DNA of 64,000 nucleotides from an uncultured Bacteroidales bacterium (GTDB taxonomy: Bacteria > Bacteroidota > Bacteroidia > Bacteroidales > Paludibacteraceae): the NCBI GenBank assembly GCA_934716995.1, contig CAKUYO010000010.1, positions 9,961 through 73,960 on the forward strand, read 5' to 3'. The notes beneath the pieces are model-generated. The model worked only from the letters and a program-made list of their open reading frames with translations, ran no database searches and was not told where the DNA came from. Made by a program: the position numbers and the translations under genes. Below, piece after piece: positions 1 through 9,405 of the stretch (position 1 is its first letter; each line of letters begins with the position of its first letter).

Positions 1-1
1 C

Positions 2-415
2 GTGTCGTACCGCTATGAGAAGATGTATGTCATCCGTCCGCAGTTCTTTATCCCACTGATTACGCTACTCGTACAGACGAGCAAAAAGACCATTGACTAC
101 CAGCGGCAGTTGGCTATCGCACAGAGCCAGAGCATTGATGTAACGAATTTTGAAAACAAACTGAACGAGTTCAAGGACGGTTTTGCACGCAACTACGACC
201 TAGCCAGCCGCAAGTTCCACACCGCCATCGAGGAGATTGACAAGACGATCGACCACCTGCAGAAAGTGCGCCAGGCATTAGTCGGTTCGGAGGACAACCT
301 GCGCCTTGCCAACAACAAAGCCGAGGGGCTGACCATCAAGAAACTGACCTACGGCAACCCGACCATGAAACAGAAATTCGACGAAGCCCGCACGGCGGAG
401 GATGATAAAGAATAA
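2..415 (+). CDS. DUF2130 family protein, C-terminal part (5' end outside window)
   Basis: Only the last 137 codons are present; the frame is open to the window edge, so the GTG at position 2 is probably an internal Val codon. The segment resembles the C-terminal DUF2130 (COG4487) region of a family whose upstream part is usually a long coiled coil. The run RYEKMYVIRPQFFIPLITLL and the word AIAQSQSIDVTNFENKLN are what I recognise from that family. The rest is highly charged and helical, with heptad-like spacing around EEIDKTIDHLQKV, and it ends in an acidic tail. The molecular function of DUF2130 proteins is not established. It reads toward the AddA-like gene but is separated from it by 173 nt filled with tandem repeats, so co-transcription is uncertain. 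Confidence 0.75.
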   Translation: MSYRYEKMYVIRPQFFIPLITLLVQTSKKTIDYQRQLAIAQSQSIDVTNFENKLNEFKDGFARNYDLASRKFHTAIEEIDKTIDHLQKVRQALVGSEDNLRLANNKAEGLTIKKLTYGNPTMKQKFDEARTAEDDKE

Positions 416-444
416 TTAATAAAAGAGACAGGTTAAAACGGCTT

Positions 445-477
445 ATCCACCTGACATCCACCCGACATCCACCCGAC
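445..477. repeat. 11-nt tandem repeat, three units
   Basis: Three units of atccaccYgac lie back to back in the gap after the DUF2130 gene. The units are contiguous without spacers, so this is a simple tandem repeat and not a CRISPR array. Confidence 0.8.
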
Positions 478-495
478 TTTTCTATACAAAAGTAC

Positions 496-550
496 TTTTA
501 AGGATTTTAAGGTTATTAAGGTCGTTAAGGACTTTAAGGACTTTAAGGTC
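496..550. repeat. Degenerate 'ctttaagga' repeat tract
   Basis: About six degenerate units of (a/g)(a/c)tttaagg fill the region just upstream of the AddA-like gene. The reverse complement of the same word (gtccttaaag) forms another tract at 37911-37972, so this is a dispersed repeat word and not a local accident. Confidence 0.75.
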
Positions 551-588
551 ATTTACAAATTTACACACTTACAAATTTACAAATTCCC

Positions 589-3500
589 GTGTTAGATCAT
601 ACTCATTCGCTCAATGTCTGCCGTGCCTCAGCGGGTACGGGCAAGACGTTCACCCTTGCCGCCTACTACGTAGGGCTGCTGCTCAGCGGGGTCAGTTACC
701 GCAATATCCTTGCCGTAACGTTCACCAACAAAGCCACTGCCGAGATGAAAGAGCGTATCCTGACCTACCTGCTGGCGATAGCACAGGGGGACAGCCGTGA
801 GGACGCTTTTTTCGAGAAAGCCAAGTCGTTTATGCTCTCCGACACACGGGCTACGGACGAGCAACTGCGGGTGCGTGCGGCAACGTGCTTCCGGCAAATG
901 CTGGCGGACTACGACAATGTATGCGTCAGCACAATCGACTCTTTCCTGCAAACGCTCCTCTCGGGTATGGCGCAACTCTTAGGCAAGGGGGCAGGCTATT
1001 CGGTGGAGTTGGATGTCAAGCGGGCGATTACGACCGCTGTCGATCAGATTCTCACCACCGAGATGACCGACCGGTTGGAACCTATTATGGTGGATTATCT
1101 GCAAGACCGGCTGGACAATGAGGCACGCTGGGACATACGCGGCAGTATCATCAATATGGCACAAAAACTCTATGACGAGTCCGTGCAGATGCTCAACAGC
1201 GAGGGAAAAATTGACTTCAACCCCGACCATATCCGCCGCTACAAAAAGATGCTGGACAAGTGGCGCACACGCCCCGAGTTTGCAGAATTGGAGCAAGCCC
1301 TTGGCGTGGTGGAAAATTGCAAATATGCTACCCAACAAAGTATCAAGGCACAAATAAATAATATAAGAAAGTCTCTGACGGATGTACATCAGTTTACTAA
1401 AAAAGAAGAGATATTCAGGGGGATTGCATTAGACACTTGGAAAAAAATAGCAGATACAGAAAGCGAAAAATACAGAAAACAATGGGGGGCTGTCTATGAT
1501 GATGTATGCCATTTGCAGCAACTATGCAATGTTTGCCGCCGTACTTATTGGGAGTGCCGGATCACGGGGCTGTTTCTGATGGATATGCGTATGATGCAAG
1601 GACTGTTGGAACGTATCAACGACAACCTTGCCGAAGCCAACCGCACGCTGCTCGCCGAGACCGCCGCTACGCTCACCCAAGCCCTCAAACCCGGCGATGC
1701 GGACTTTATCCTCGAGAAATGCGGCATCCGCTACAAGCATATTATGATCGACGAGTTCCAAGACACCAGCCGTCTGCAGTGGCAGGTCTTTCTGCCGCTC
1801 TTGCAGGATATTCTCGCCGCCGAGGGGAACTCGATACTGATTGTGGGCGACATCAAACAGAGTATCTACCGCTGGCGCAACGGCGACTGGCATATTATGG
1901 ACGCTCTCGGCAAGGCGGATAATGTGCTTACCCCGTGGTATAATCCCGATTTTCCCGCACTGCAAAGAAACTTCCGTTCCCGCCGCAACGTGGTGCAGTT
2001 CAACCTGCAGACGATGCAGCGTATCCTTGCCGAGAGCGAACCCGACAAGCAGAACGCTTATATCTACAACGAGGACTATAAGGGCGACAACCTCGTGGAC
2101 TACTACAATGCGAAGAACGACGGCGGGTATGTGCGTTTCCGCGCCTACCCGAAACACAAAAGCGGCTCCACCTTGGCGGCGCAAGTGCTGAAGACCCCGC
2201 GCGTACAGGCGGATATACTCACAGATGTGTTTGGCACCATAGAATCGCTGTTGCAACAAGGCGAAAGTGCCGCCGATATGATGATTCTCGTACGCAAAAA
2301 CAATGAGGCGATGGCGGTGGTGAAGAGTTTCAATGACCTGCGTCAGAACACAGATGCTTTTCCCGCCTTAGGACACACGCGCTTGGTCTCGGCAGACAGT
2401 TTCCACCTCGACCGCTCGGCATCCGTGCTTTTGGCGGTGAATGCATTGCGCTACCTTGACAGTGCCGACCCCGTGGCGGCGAAATACATTGAATTGGTTG
2501 CCCCCGTACCCGACCCGTTGGCACAATTAGCCGCTATTGACCGGCAGTTGCCGCTCTATGAGATGTTGCAGGATATAGTGCGGCTGTTGCTTTGCGACCA
2601 AGAGGGAACATTCCTTTTTTCGGACATTGCCTACATCAACTGCCTGCTTGACAACGTACGCAACTATGTAGCCGACAGCGGCAGCGACCGGCACGCGTTT
2701 CTGCAATACTGGGACGACACCATGCACGACAAGTCGATACCCGCACCCGACACCAATGCCATCCGTATTATGACGGTACACTCCTCAAAAGGCTTGGAGA
2801 GCAAAACGCTCTTCATCCCGTTTTGCACGTGGGAAATGGAAAACAGCCGGAAGACCAACCTGCTATGGTGCGAGGCTTGCGTAAAGCCCGAAGACGGCAC
2901 AGAGCCGCTCAGGTATATCCCCGTAAAAGACAGCAAGCAATTGGCAGAGACTGCTTATGCCGCTGCGTACACCGCCGAACACTGCGACCAGCGTATTGAC
3001 GCACTCAACCTGCTGTATGTCGCCCTCACGCGTGCGGCGGACAACCTGTATATCTATGCCGATATAAACATCTCGGCAAAGACCGGCACAGATCCGGACT
3101 CGGTAGGTACGCTGCTGCTACGCGCTTGCGGTATGGAGCAGGATTTCATTGACGCCGATACCGCATACAGCGACACAGAACTGCCCTGTTTTGTAGAATA
3201 CACACTGGGGGAACAGCCCTATATCCGTTCTACGAAAACCCGCGCAGAGACAGCACCGTTCAGTTTCTCGGGGGCTGAAGAGAAGGCGGCAACGCTATGC
3301 AGCAACAGCCACGCCGTGCGCTTCCGCCAGTCGCAGGAATCGGCACTCTACACCGTAATGGGCACACGCTCCGAAGAGATCATCGAGCATATCGACATCG
3401 GCAACATCTGCCACGACATACTGGCACATGTAGCGGTGCGGGAAGACCTGCCCCGTGTAATAGACGACTTTTGCCGGCGGGGTATCATCGGTTCGGAGCA

Positions 3501-3813
3501 GCAGCGCAACACTATTGCGGCACTCATTGACAAAGCCTGGACACAACCCGAGTTGTGCGACTGGTTCTCCGGACGCAGGCAACTCCTGCGCGAGCAGGCG
3601 ATACTCGTGGACGGCGAAGAACGGCGCCCCGACCGCGTGATGATCAGCGGGCAAGAGGTAGTGGTACTGGATTACAAGTTCGGCACACAGCCCAAGCCCG
3701 AATACCGCACGCAGGTGCGAGGCTATATGGACGCTATGCGCGCCTTGGGTTACACCGATGTAAAAGGCTACCTCTGGTACGCCCGCACCGGAAAATTGGA
3801 GGAAGTGGAATAA
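589..3813 (+). CDS. AddA/RecB-like UvrD-family helicase with C-terminal PD-(D/E)XK nuclease
   Basis: This is the ATP-dependent helicase-nuclease subunit of an AddAB-type double-strand break resection enzyme (1074 aa, normal for Bacteroidales). Walker A is ASAGTGKT at residues 13-20. The Walker B/motif II is IDEFQDTS near residue 388, followed by motif III GDIKQSIYRWRNGD near 420. The late helicase motif reads LNLLYVALTRAADNLYIY. The C-terminal nuclease motif is DRVMISGQEVVVLDYKFG (near residues 1010-1027), where the D and DYK supply metal ligands. The start is a GTG; no upstream ATG fits, and the protein begins eight residues before the conserved NVCRASAG, as relatives do. The AddB-like partner follows 261 nt downstream on the same strand. 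Together they should process DNA ends for RecA loading in the cytoplasm. Assignment to AddA rather than RecB rests on the partner; no RecC or RecD lies here. Confidence 0.9.
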   Translation: MLDHTHSLNVCRASAGTGKTFTLAAYYVGLLLSGVSYRNILAVTFTNKATAEMKERILTYLLAIAQGDSREDAFFEKAKSFMLSDTRATDEQLRVRAATCFRQMLADYDNVCVSTIDSFLQTLLSGMAQLLGKGAGYSVELDVKRAITTAVDQILTTEMTDRLEPIMVDYLQDRLDNEARWDIRGSIINMAQKLYDESVQMLNSEGKIDFNPDHIRRYKKMLDKWRTRPEFAELEQALGVVENCKYATQQSIKAQINNIRKSLTDVHQFTKKEEIFRGIALDTWKKIADTESEKYRKQWGAVYDDVCHLQQLCNVCRRTYWECRITGLFLMDMRMMQGLLERINDNLAEANRTLLAETAATLTQALKPGDADFILEKCGIRYKHIMIDEFQDTSRLQWQVFLPLLQDILAAEGNSILIVGDIKQSIYRWRNGDWHIMDALGKADNVLTPWYNPDFPALQRNFRSRRNVVQFNLQTMQRILAESEPDKQNAYIYNEDYKGDNLVDYYNAKNDGGYVRFRAYPKHKSGSTLAAQVLKTPRVQADILTDVFGTIESLLQQGESAADMMILVRKNNEAMAVVKSFNDLRQNTDAFPALGHTRLVSADSFHLDRSASVLLAVNALRYLDSADPVAAKYIELVAPVPDPLAQLAAIDRQLPLYEMLQDIVRLLLCDQEGTFLFSDIAYINCLLDNVRNYVADSGSDRHAFLQYWDDTMHDKSIPAPDTNAIRIMTVHSSKGLESKTLFIPFCTWEMENSRKTNLLWCEACVKPEDGTEPLRYIPVKDSKQLAETAYAAAYTAEHCDQRIDALNLLYVALTRAADNLYIYADINISAKTGTDPDSVGTLLLRACGMEQDFIDADTAYSDTELPCFVEYTLGEQPYIRSTKTRAETAPFSFSGAEEKAATLCSNSHAVRFRQSQESALYTVMGTRSEEIIEHIDIGNICHDILAHVAVREDLPRVIDDFCRRGIIGSEQQRNTIAALIDKAWTQPELCDWFSGRRQLLREQAILVDGEERRPDRVMISGQEVVVLDYKFGTQPKPEYRTQVRGYMDAMRALGYTDVKGYLWYARTGKLEEVE

Positions 3814-4074
3814 CGTGGACACAACAACGAAAACGTATAACACAAAACCTTCAAAACCTGTCTTGCACATACGGCACGATTCTGGGTCAACAACAATTAA
3901 CAACTAACAAAAACCATTTCCCTTATTTCTCTCACGTTATACAAGTGTGTGCGTAAGAGGTTTGGATTTCCTGCTCACTACGCTCACGAAAAAAAAGAGA
4001 AAATAAACGAAATAAGAGAGAATATTTTTCTATTTTTCTTGTCGCTTGCGGCATAAGAGACATATATACACACA

Positions 4075-6915
4075 ATGAAAGGATTCTTACAACATACCGC
4101 CGCTTCGCTGGTTGCACGCTTCGGCTGGGACCAACTGCAATCGCTCACCCTCGTTTTCCCGACGCACCGCGCGGGATTGGTATTGAAAAACGAACTGAAA
4201 GACCTGCAAAAGAGGGAACATCACGCCCCCGTTTTTCTGCCGGAGATAACCACACTGAGCGAGTTGTTTGACACCCTCTCGCCGCTCTATCAGGAGGACG
4301 AACTATTGCTGGTCTTCCGTCTCTACCGCCTGTACAAAGAGGTAACGCACGAGTCGCTCACCCCCGACCTGTTCTACGGCTGGGGGCGGCAACTGCTCGC
4401 CGACTTCAACAACATAGACAAGAGTATCGGCAGCCCGGAGGAGGTGCAGCGTTTCTTCGCCAATGCCGTTGAGGCAAAGCAACTGGAGGAACTGGATATT
4501 GATGACGAGGTGCGCAGCCGGCTGGAAGACCTTTGGCAGCACGGCGAACGCCCGTACGATGAAGACTCGATACGACGCAAATTCACTCTCCTGTGGCAGA
4601 ATATGCCGGAGATATACACCCGCCTCAATGCGGAATTGGACGCAGAGCAGAAAGGCTATGAGGGTATGCGTATGCGCCGTGTGATCACCGATGCCGGCAC
4701 ATGGCTTCCGCGCTATGCCGGCAAGACCTTTGTATTCATCGGTTTCAACTATCTGATGCCTGTGGAGAAAGACCTGATGACCCTGCTCCACGACCGCGGG
4801 CAAGCCCTGTTCTACTGGGATTATGCGGACAACTTCGACGCCAACGAAAAAGCCTATTCGTTCATCCGCCGACATATAACCGACCTCGGCAACGAGGCGG
4901 AGGTTACACATCGGCAGCCGCGGCAGGTGTCCGTCATCTCCGCCACCACCGTCAATGCGCAGGCGCAATATGCGGGACAATGGCTGCGGGAGCACTACAC
5001 CGCACACGGGCAGAGCACGGCTGTTGTCATCTGCGACGAACAGATGCTCGAGCCGGTCATCTACGCCCTGCCGCCCGTTACCCTTGCGGGAGACACACAG
5101 CCCGCACCCGTGAATATCACCAAGGGCTTCCCGCTTTCCAGCACGCAGATCTATGCCGAGGTAATGGCGTATCTCTCCGACCGCCACCACGACCTGCAAC
5201 CGGGCGAGACCTATCCGCAACTGCTGGACCGCCTGTTGGAGGAGGTGGTAACACCTGCCGAGAAAGCCGCACGCGACTCCGCCCGGGAAGACCCCGAGCG
5301 GGAAAACACGTGGCAATGGTTGCTCATCCAGGAATCGCTCTACCAAACACGCTGTATCATCAACCGTTTCCGCCAACTCCTGCAAACACCCGTTTTGCAA
5401 ACGGAAATACAGAGCCTTCCGCTCTTGCGCAGCCTGCTGCGCCGCCTCTTGAGCGGCGTCTCGCTGCCGTTCAACGGCGAACCGATCACGGACATACAGG
5501 TGATGGGCGTACTGGAGACGCGTATGCTGGATTTTGACAACCTGCTGCTGCTCAACGTGGAAGAAGGCGTTGTGCCGCGGCAAGAGACCGACCTGTCGTT
5601 TATTCCCTACTATCTGCGCAAGGCGTATAGCATGCAGACGCGCGAAGAGAGTGCGTCGGTCTATGCATACAATTTCTTCCGTCTGCTCAGCCGTGCGGGC
5701 AACACCACGCTCCTGTTCAGCGACGCAGATACGGCTCTGGGGCGCAAGACGATGTCGCGGTTTATTATGCAGATGCTGGTAAGTCCGCAGTTCCAAATCA
5801 CCAAATACACCCTCGCCGAGAACAACCAACTCACCCTCACACCGCTCATCAATTTGGAGCATAACGAGACAAGTCTCTATTCGCTGTTGGAAAAAGGCGA
5901 AGACAACCAATTATACTATAAAACAGACTTGATACCGGTTCCCCCCTCTTTGAGAGGGAAACCGGGAGTAATTTCCCCTTCCTCTCTCTCCACGTATATC
6001 GATTGCCCGCGCCGGTTCTATCTGCAGTATATTCTCGGAGTGCGTGCCGACGAACCCGAGACGCTGATTTTTGCCGCCAACACACTCGGCTCATTCGTGC
6101 ACAGCGGAATGGAGTATGTCTATAAGGTGCTGTGCGGTTGTACGGACAACCGTCCGCATACCATCAATCCGCAGACGCTACAACGTATATCGGATGATAC
6201 CTCCCTAATGGAACAGGTGTTGGACGCCGCCTATACAGTGCAGAACGAGGAATACAACCGGCACCGCCCTGCAAGCGGAAAGACAGCACCGCACTATATC
6301 AAAGAAGAGCACCGTATGGAGAATACGGTTATCCGCGGGTATATCCGCCGTGTATTGGAGCGCGATATACAAGACGCCACCGCCCCCGGATTGCAGATCT
6401 GTCTTTTAGAGCAGAAACGCACGTTCCCCATCGATTTGGGCAACGACCTCGGCATTATCCGGGTAGGAGGGAAAATCGACCGTCTTGACATCGTGGGCAG
6501 TACGATGCGTGTGGTGGACTACAAGACCGGTGCATACAACAAAAAGAAACTCTCGGCGGACAGCATTGACCAACTCTTTACCGACAAGGACGCCCACTAT
6601 ATACTCCAGACGCTTCTATACAGCGAAGCCGTTGCCTGCACCGACCACAAGGGCTGCCCGCTGCCTTTGCAGCCAAACCTCTATTATCCGCAGCGCAAAC
6701 TGACCGGTCCGAACCTGCAGACAACCGTCGCTGTTGACAAACAGGAGATACACAACTACACCGAGGTACGCGACCGTTTCCTGCCTGCCCTGACCGACAA
6801 ACTCCGCGAGGTGGTGACCACCACCTCTTTTCCGCAGGCTGAAGAAAAAAACTGCTTCCCACTCTGCCCATTCCTACAGATATGCGACCGCTCCCCGCAG
6901 ACATTCAATATGTAG
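4075..6915 (+). CDS. AddB-like PD-(D/E)XK nuclease (helicase-nuclease partner subunit)
   Basis: The 946-aa protein is the likely AddB-type partner of the upstream helicase-nuclease. The N-terminal half is an inactivated helicase-like fold typical of this family (starts MKGFLQHTAASLVARFGW; FPTHRAG in place of a good Walker A). The C-terminal half carries the nuclease signature GGKIDRLDIVGSTMRVVDYK near residues 795-815. A Cys in STYIDCPRRF (near 646) plus C927, C931 and C937 near the C-terminus match the layout of the AddB [4Fe-4S] cluster, although the spacing is Cx3Cx5C instead of the usual Cx2Cx5C. A 33-nt palindrome coding for VPPSLRGKPG lies in frame just before the nuclease domain (see repeat entry). 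An ATG start gives the expected N-terminus. It probably forms an operon with the upstream gene. Confidence 0.85.
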   Translation: MKGFLQHTAASLVARFGWDQLQSLTLVFPTHRAGLVLKNELKDLQKREHHAPVFLPEITTLSELFDTLSPLYQEDELLLVFRLYRLYKEVTHESLTPDLFYGWGRQLLADFNNIDKSIGSPEEVQRFFANAVEAKQLEELDIDDEVRSRLEDLWQHGERPYDEDSIRRKFTLLWQNMPEIYTRLNAELDAEQKGYEGMRMRRVITDAGTWLPRYAGKTFVFIGFNYLMPVEKDLMTLLHDRGQALFYWDYADNFDANEKAYSFIRRHITDLGNEAEVTHRQPRQVSVISATTVNAQAQYAGQWLREHYTAHGQSTAVVICDEQMLEPVIYALPPVTLAGDTQPAPVNITKGFPLSSTQIYAEVMAYLSDRHHDLQPGETYPQLLDRLLEEVVTPAEKAARDSAREDPERENTWQWLLIQESLYQTRCIINRFRQLLQTPVLQTEIQSLPLLRSLLRRLLSGVSLPFNGEPITDIQVMGVLETRMLDFDNLLLLNVEEGVVPRQETDLSFIPYYLRKAYSMQTREESASVYAYNFFRLLSRAGNTTLLFSDADTALGRKTMSRFIMQMLVSPQFQITKYTLAENNQLTLTPLINLEHNETSLYSLLEKGEDNQLYYKTDLIPVPPSLRGKPGVISPSSLSTYIDCPRRFYLQYILGVRADEPETLIFAANTLGSFVHSGMEYVYKVLCGCTDNRPHTINPQTLQRISDDTSLMEQVLDAAYTVQNEEYNRHRPASGKTAPHYIKEEHRMENTVIRGYIRRVLERDIQDATAPGLQICLLEQKRTFPIDLGNDLGIIRVGGKIDRLDIVGSTMRVVDYKTGAYNKKKLSADSIDQLFTDKDAHYILQTLLYSEAVACTDHKGCPLPLQPNLYYPQRKLTGPNLQTTVAVDKQEIHNYTEVRDRFLPALTDKLREVVTTTSFPQAEEKNCFPLCPFLQICDRSPQTFNM
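5934..5966. repeat. REP-like palindrome embedded in the AddB-like coding sequence
   Basis: The sequence accggttcccccctc, loop ttga, then gagggaaaccgg forms an imperfect stem of about 12 bp inside the gene. It keeps the reading frame and codes for a Pro/Gly-rich linker at residues about 620-631. A related C-rich/G-rich palindrome lies in non-coding DNA at 38961-38997. Confidence 0.6.
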
Positions 6916-6922
6916 AATCCGC

Positions 6923-6955
6923 ATAGGATGCGCATAGGATAGGCTTAGGATAGAT
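6923..6955. repeat. Dispersed repeat word 'ggatgcgcataggata' (copy 1)
   Basis: The stretch agGATGCGCATAGGATAG plus gcttaggatag recurs with two or three changes at 44339-44371 in front of the efflux outer-membrane gene. Copy 1 sits in the convergent gap between the AddB-like gene and the sugar transferase, followed by a ttatttctctt repeat that ends in a small hairpin (gcaccgcataagcgtgtgc). Confidence 0.65.
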
Positions 6956-7027
6956 AAGAAAATTGAGTTTCTCTTTTATTTCTCTTATTTCTCTTGCACC
7001 GCATAAGCGTGTGCAAAGGACACCTTT

Positions 7028-8527
7028 CTATGCCGAGTGCATACGCTTGAACAGTATCGAGTGCATGGTCATAAAGAAATAGCGTACATCGGTCAGGAAC
7101 GGGTGCTTGAAATAGGCGTCTAAGTATTTGTTCTCGCTTGCGAACAGTTCGTCAAACGTCTTCGGGTGGTCGATATAGAAAGGCGGTATCAGCCCCGGTT
7201 TGCAACGGGTACGTTTCTCCTGCAGGTCAGCAGGATAGGTGTCGAACATAGTCTGCGAGATAGGGCGCACGCCCACTAATTTGACATCGCCTTTGAGCCA
7301 GTTGATGAGCATAGGCAGTTCGTCCAACCAGTACTTGCGCATAAACCTCCCCCACGTGGTGATACGCCAGTCGTCGTTGCTCTTGTCGGCTATGTCCATT
7401 CCTCCCCGCTTGTCGAACACGTACTTCTGAATATACTCCGCATAGGGGTGCATGGTGCGGAACTTGTAGATGTACACATACTTTTTGTCTTTCCCCACGC
7501 GGCGCAGTTTGATCAACGGACCATAGACTTTGATCTGCTCCTGCGGGTAAGGCTGCGAGTGGCGGTGTGCAAAGATATACTCTATATGCCCCATAGGCAC
7601 CACCTCGTCCACCTCGAAGCCGCAGTAGTACAGCCGTCCGAACACCTCCGTCTTGCTGAGCATACGTTTGCGCCCTTTGGTCAGGTCGTAGTAGAGACGC
7701 GACATCAGAAGCAGACGCGGGATGACGCGCTTCCAAAAGAAATACGCCGAATAGACTATCCAGCGGATACCCGCCGGGTAACGGTTGAGTATCTTCTGTT
7801 TGATATACTCCTGCGGGCGGTAGCAGCACACATACCGCCCCTCGTCGGGCAGTTTCTGGTTGACGATACAGAAACGGCGGTTGATACCCTTGGCGTCGTT
7901 GAGCAAGGTCAAGTCCACCAATGTATTGTATTCATAATCAGGTATCTGCAGGAAACTGAAACGATCCCTGTTGGCAACCACTTTGGTCTGCCGGTTGTCC
8001 AAGCGGGCTTTCTCCAACAGCATTTGATAATCCTCTTCCGTTGTGAGCGAAAGAACCGACTGGTGAATGGACTCTATGCTAGCCTCGCTGCGGTGCTCGT
8101 CGGGGCGTACTACGGTGGCGTGCTCGCGTTGCTCGATCTGCATAGCGGGCACCGTCATGTTCTGTGCATATTTCCAGTAATGCTCCGCCAGTATGACGAA
8201 GAAATCGATAATGGTAACGATGCCCACCATCCACATCGCCACCGTGGTCGAAAAACGGTGGTCCAACTCCGGCAAAGCGTAGCGGCAAAGCAGCATCATC
8301 GCCGTGGCAGTGAGTGCCAAGGAGAGCAGCGACTGCCAGTACCACGCTTTCTTGTAGGAACGATAGAGTTGGAAAACCACGCCTATGGCAATCCATACAA
8401 GCAGCATCACGGCAAACAAACCGAGATAACTCCATATCTCCGCCTTGTCTGCCGCCAACCGCCAAATCAAACAAATTACAATAGAAACAATCCAGATAAC
8501 AATGTCAATGCCTATTTGCTTCCGCAT
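7028..8527 (-). CDS. Membrane-anchored bacterial sugar transferase (polyprenyl-phosphate glycosyl-1-phosphate transferase family)
   Basis: The 499-aa protein should transfer a sugar phosphate to a lipid carrier to start or extend a surface polysaccharide at the inner membrane. Four N-terminal hydrophobic segments (about residues 6-23, 32-53, 63-82 and 92-112) are followed by a cytoplasmic linker. The C-terminal catalytic region has YKFRTMHPYAEYIQKYVF, then WGRFMRKYWLDELPML and LKGDVKLVGVRPIS, the hallmark family motifs. The usual reentrant membrane hairpin directly before the KFRTM motif is not evident: that position holds soluble-looking sequence (VYGPLIKLRRVGKDKKYV). This resembles a Bacteroidota subfamily I have seen, not WcaJ itself. 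The start codon overlaps the deacetylase gene by 16 nt, so the two are translated from one mRNA. The specific sugar cannot be told. Confidence 0.8.
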   Translation of the reverse strand: MRKQIGIDIVIWIVSIVICLIWRLAADKAEIWSYLGLFAVMLLVWIAIGVVFQLYRSYKKAWYWQSLLSLALTATAMMLLCRYALPELDHRFSTTVAMWMVGIVTIIDFFVILAEHYWKYAQNMTVPAMQIEQREHATVVRPDEHRSEASIESIHQSVLSLTTEEDYQMLLEKARLDNRQTKVVANRDRFSFLQIPDYEYNTLVDLTLLNDAKGINRRFCIVNQKLPDEGRYVCCYRPQEYIKQKILNRYPAGIRWIVYSAYFFWKRVIPRLLLMSRLYYDLTKGRKRMLSKTEVFGRLYYCGFEVDEVVPMGHIEYIFAHRHSQPYPQEQIKVYGPLIKLRRVGKDKKYVYIYKFRTMHPYAEYIQKYVFDKRGGMDIADKSNDDWRITTWGRFMRKYWLDELPMLINWLKGDVKLVGVRPISQTMFDTYPADLQEKRTRCKPGLIPPFYIDHPKTFDELFASENKYLDAYFKHPFLTDVRYFFMTMHSILFKRMHSA

Positions 8528-9300
8528 ACAATCAAAATTCGCTTAACTATATTCTTTATATTCTGTACTATCAGTTCTTTCGCCCACTGCCCTTTGCCTG
8601 CCGCCCACCGCTGGGGATGGGTGGTCATCATCAGTTTTGGAGGCAAGGTGCCGTCTGCCAATGCCCGTATAATATCGTCCGTTGTATGATACGTCAGTCC
8701 CTGCCGCACCCACTCGTCCTGCCAGACGGGTATCTTGTCCCGCACCGAAACCTTGTATCCGTCCCAGCACCGCCCCGTATCCGTGAGATAGAATACCTGA
8801 GAAAAATCCACGTCAAAATAGGGTTCGCCCACTATTCCCGACCGGTGATAGTCGTATTTCTTCCACAGGTCGCGCCCGTCATAGCGGCTGGCGGGGGCTC
8901 CGTGCATACAGACGGTGCGGACGGGATAGTATGTACGGAAATACTGCAGGCTCTTTTCAAAGTGCAGAAACGCCTTGTCCATGTCGCCGTGTGCCAAAGC
9001 CATATCCTCATAGTGATAGCCTATCTCGTGTCCCAAGGCGGCAATACGGCGGATGGCGTCTGGCTGGTTACTATCGGGAACAATGCGGAAATAGTAACTT
9101 GCCCGCGCATGTATTCCGTTCTCTAACTCCGCTGTGGCAATGCTGTTCTGCGGTCGCTTATCCACATCGTGCCGCAAGATCACATAGCGTCCGGGCAAAT
9201 GATCCGCCGTGCAATAGTCCCCAAAGGTCAGAAAGGCATAACCTTCCGCTTGAAAAGCGAGCAGCAACTCATTGTATTTGACTAATGTAAAATCTTTCAT
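8512..9300 (-). CDS. Polysaccharide deacetylase-like (NodB-related) protein
   Basis: This 262-aa protein has no signal peptide. The metal-binding motif 1 appears as YVILRHDVDKR near residues 37-47 (RHDVD instead of TFDD, as in a cytoplasmic subgroup of carbohydrate esterase-4-like proteins). The second metal motif is GHEIGYHYED (H-x-IGYH), and a late conserved TTHPQRW follows. It is the first gene of a two-gene minus-strand unit and overlaps the sugar transferase by 16 nt. That suggests a role in making or modifying the same cell-surface glycan, for example removing an acetyl group from a nucleotide-sugar or lipid-linked sugar. Substrate and activity are inferred from family only. Upstream lies a tandem repeat block without a recognisable promoter. 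Confidence 0.75.
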   Translation of the reverse strand: MKDFTLVKYNELLLAFQAEGYAFLTFGDYCTADHLPGRYVILRHDVDKRPQNSIATAELENGIHARASYYFRIVPDSNQPDAIRRIAALGHEIGYHYEDMALAHGDMDKAFLHFEKSLQYFRTYYPVRTVCMHGAPASRYDGRDLWKKYDYHRSGIVGEPYFDVDFSQVFYLTDTGRCWDGYKVSVRDKIPVWQDEWVRQGLTYHTTDDIIRALADGTLPPKLMMTTHPQRWAAGKGQWAKELIVQNIKNIVKRILIVCGSK

Positions 9301-9403
9301 CTAATCTCTAACTTCTAACAGCGTAGGCGGTCTAATCTCCAACAGCGTAGCGGTCTAACTTCTAACAGCCGTAGGCGGTCTAATCTCCAACAGCGTAGCG
9401 GTC
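9301..9403. repeat. Tandem repeat, four units of about 23-31 nt
   Basis: Four units built on ctaatctccaacagcgtag with c/gcggt endings follow each other between the deacetylase start and the YbaK-like stop. Units alternate between taggcggt and tagcggt endings. There are no unique spacers, and the block touches both neighbouring genes. Confidence 0.8.
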
Positions 9404-9405
9404 TA

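Noticed and set aside
4303..5910. 535-codon open frame antisense to the AddB-like gene
   Set aside because: Its sense strand is a well-supported gene with nuclease motifs. The antisense product is low-complexity, Cys/His/Arg-rich and matches nothing; it is a codon-bias shadow.
9301..9403. CRISPR array
   Set aside because: Units are contiguous with no unique spacers. The same holds for the tandem blocks at 24020, 37841 and 37995, and no cas gene is present.
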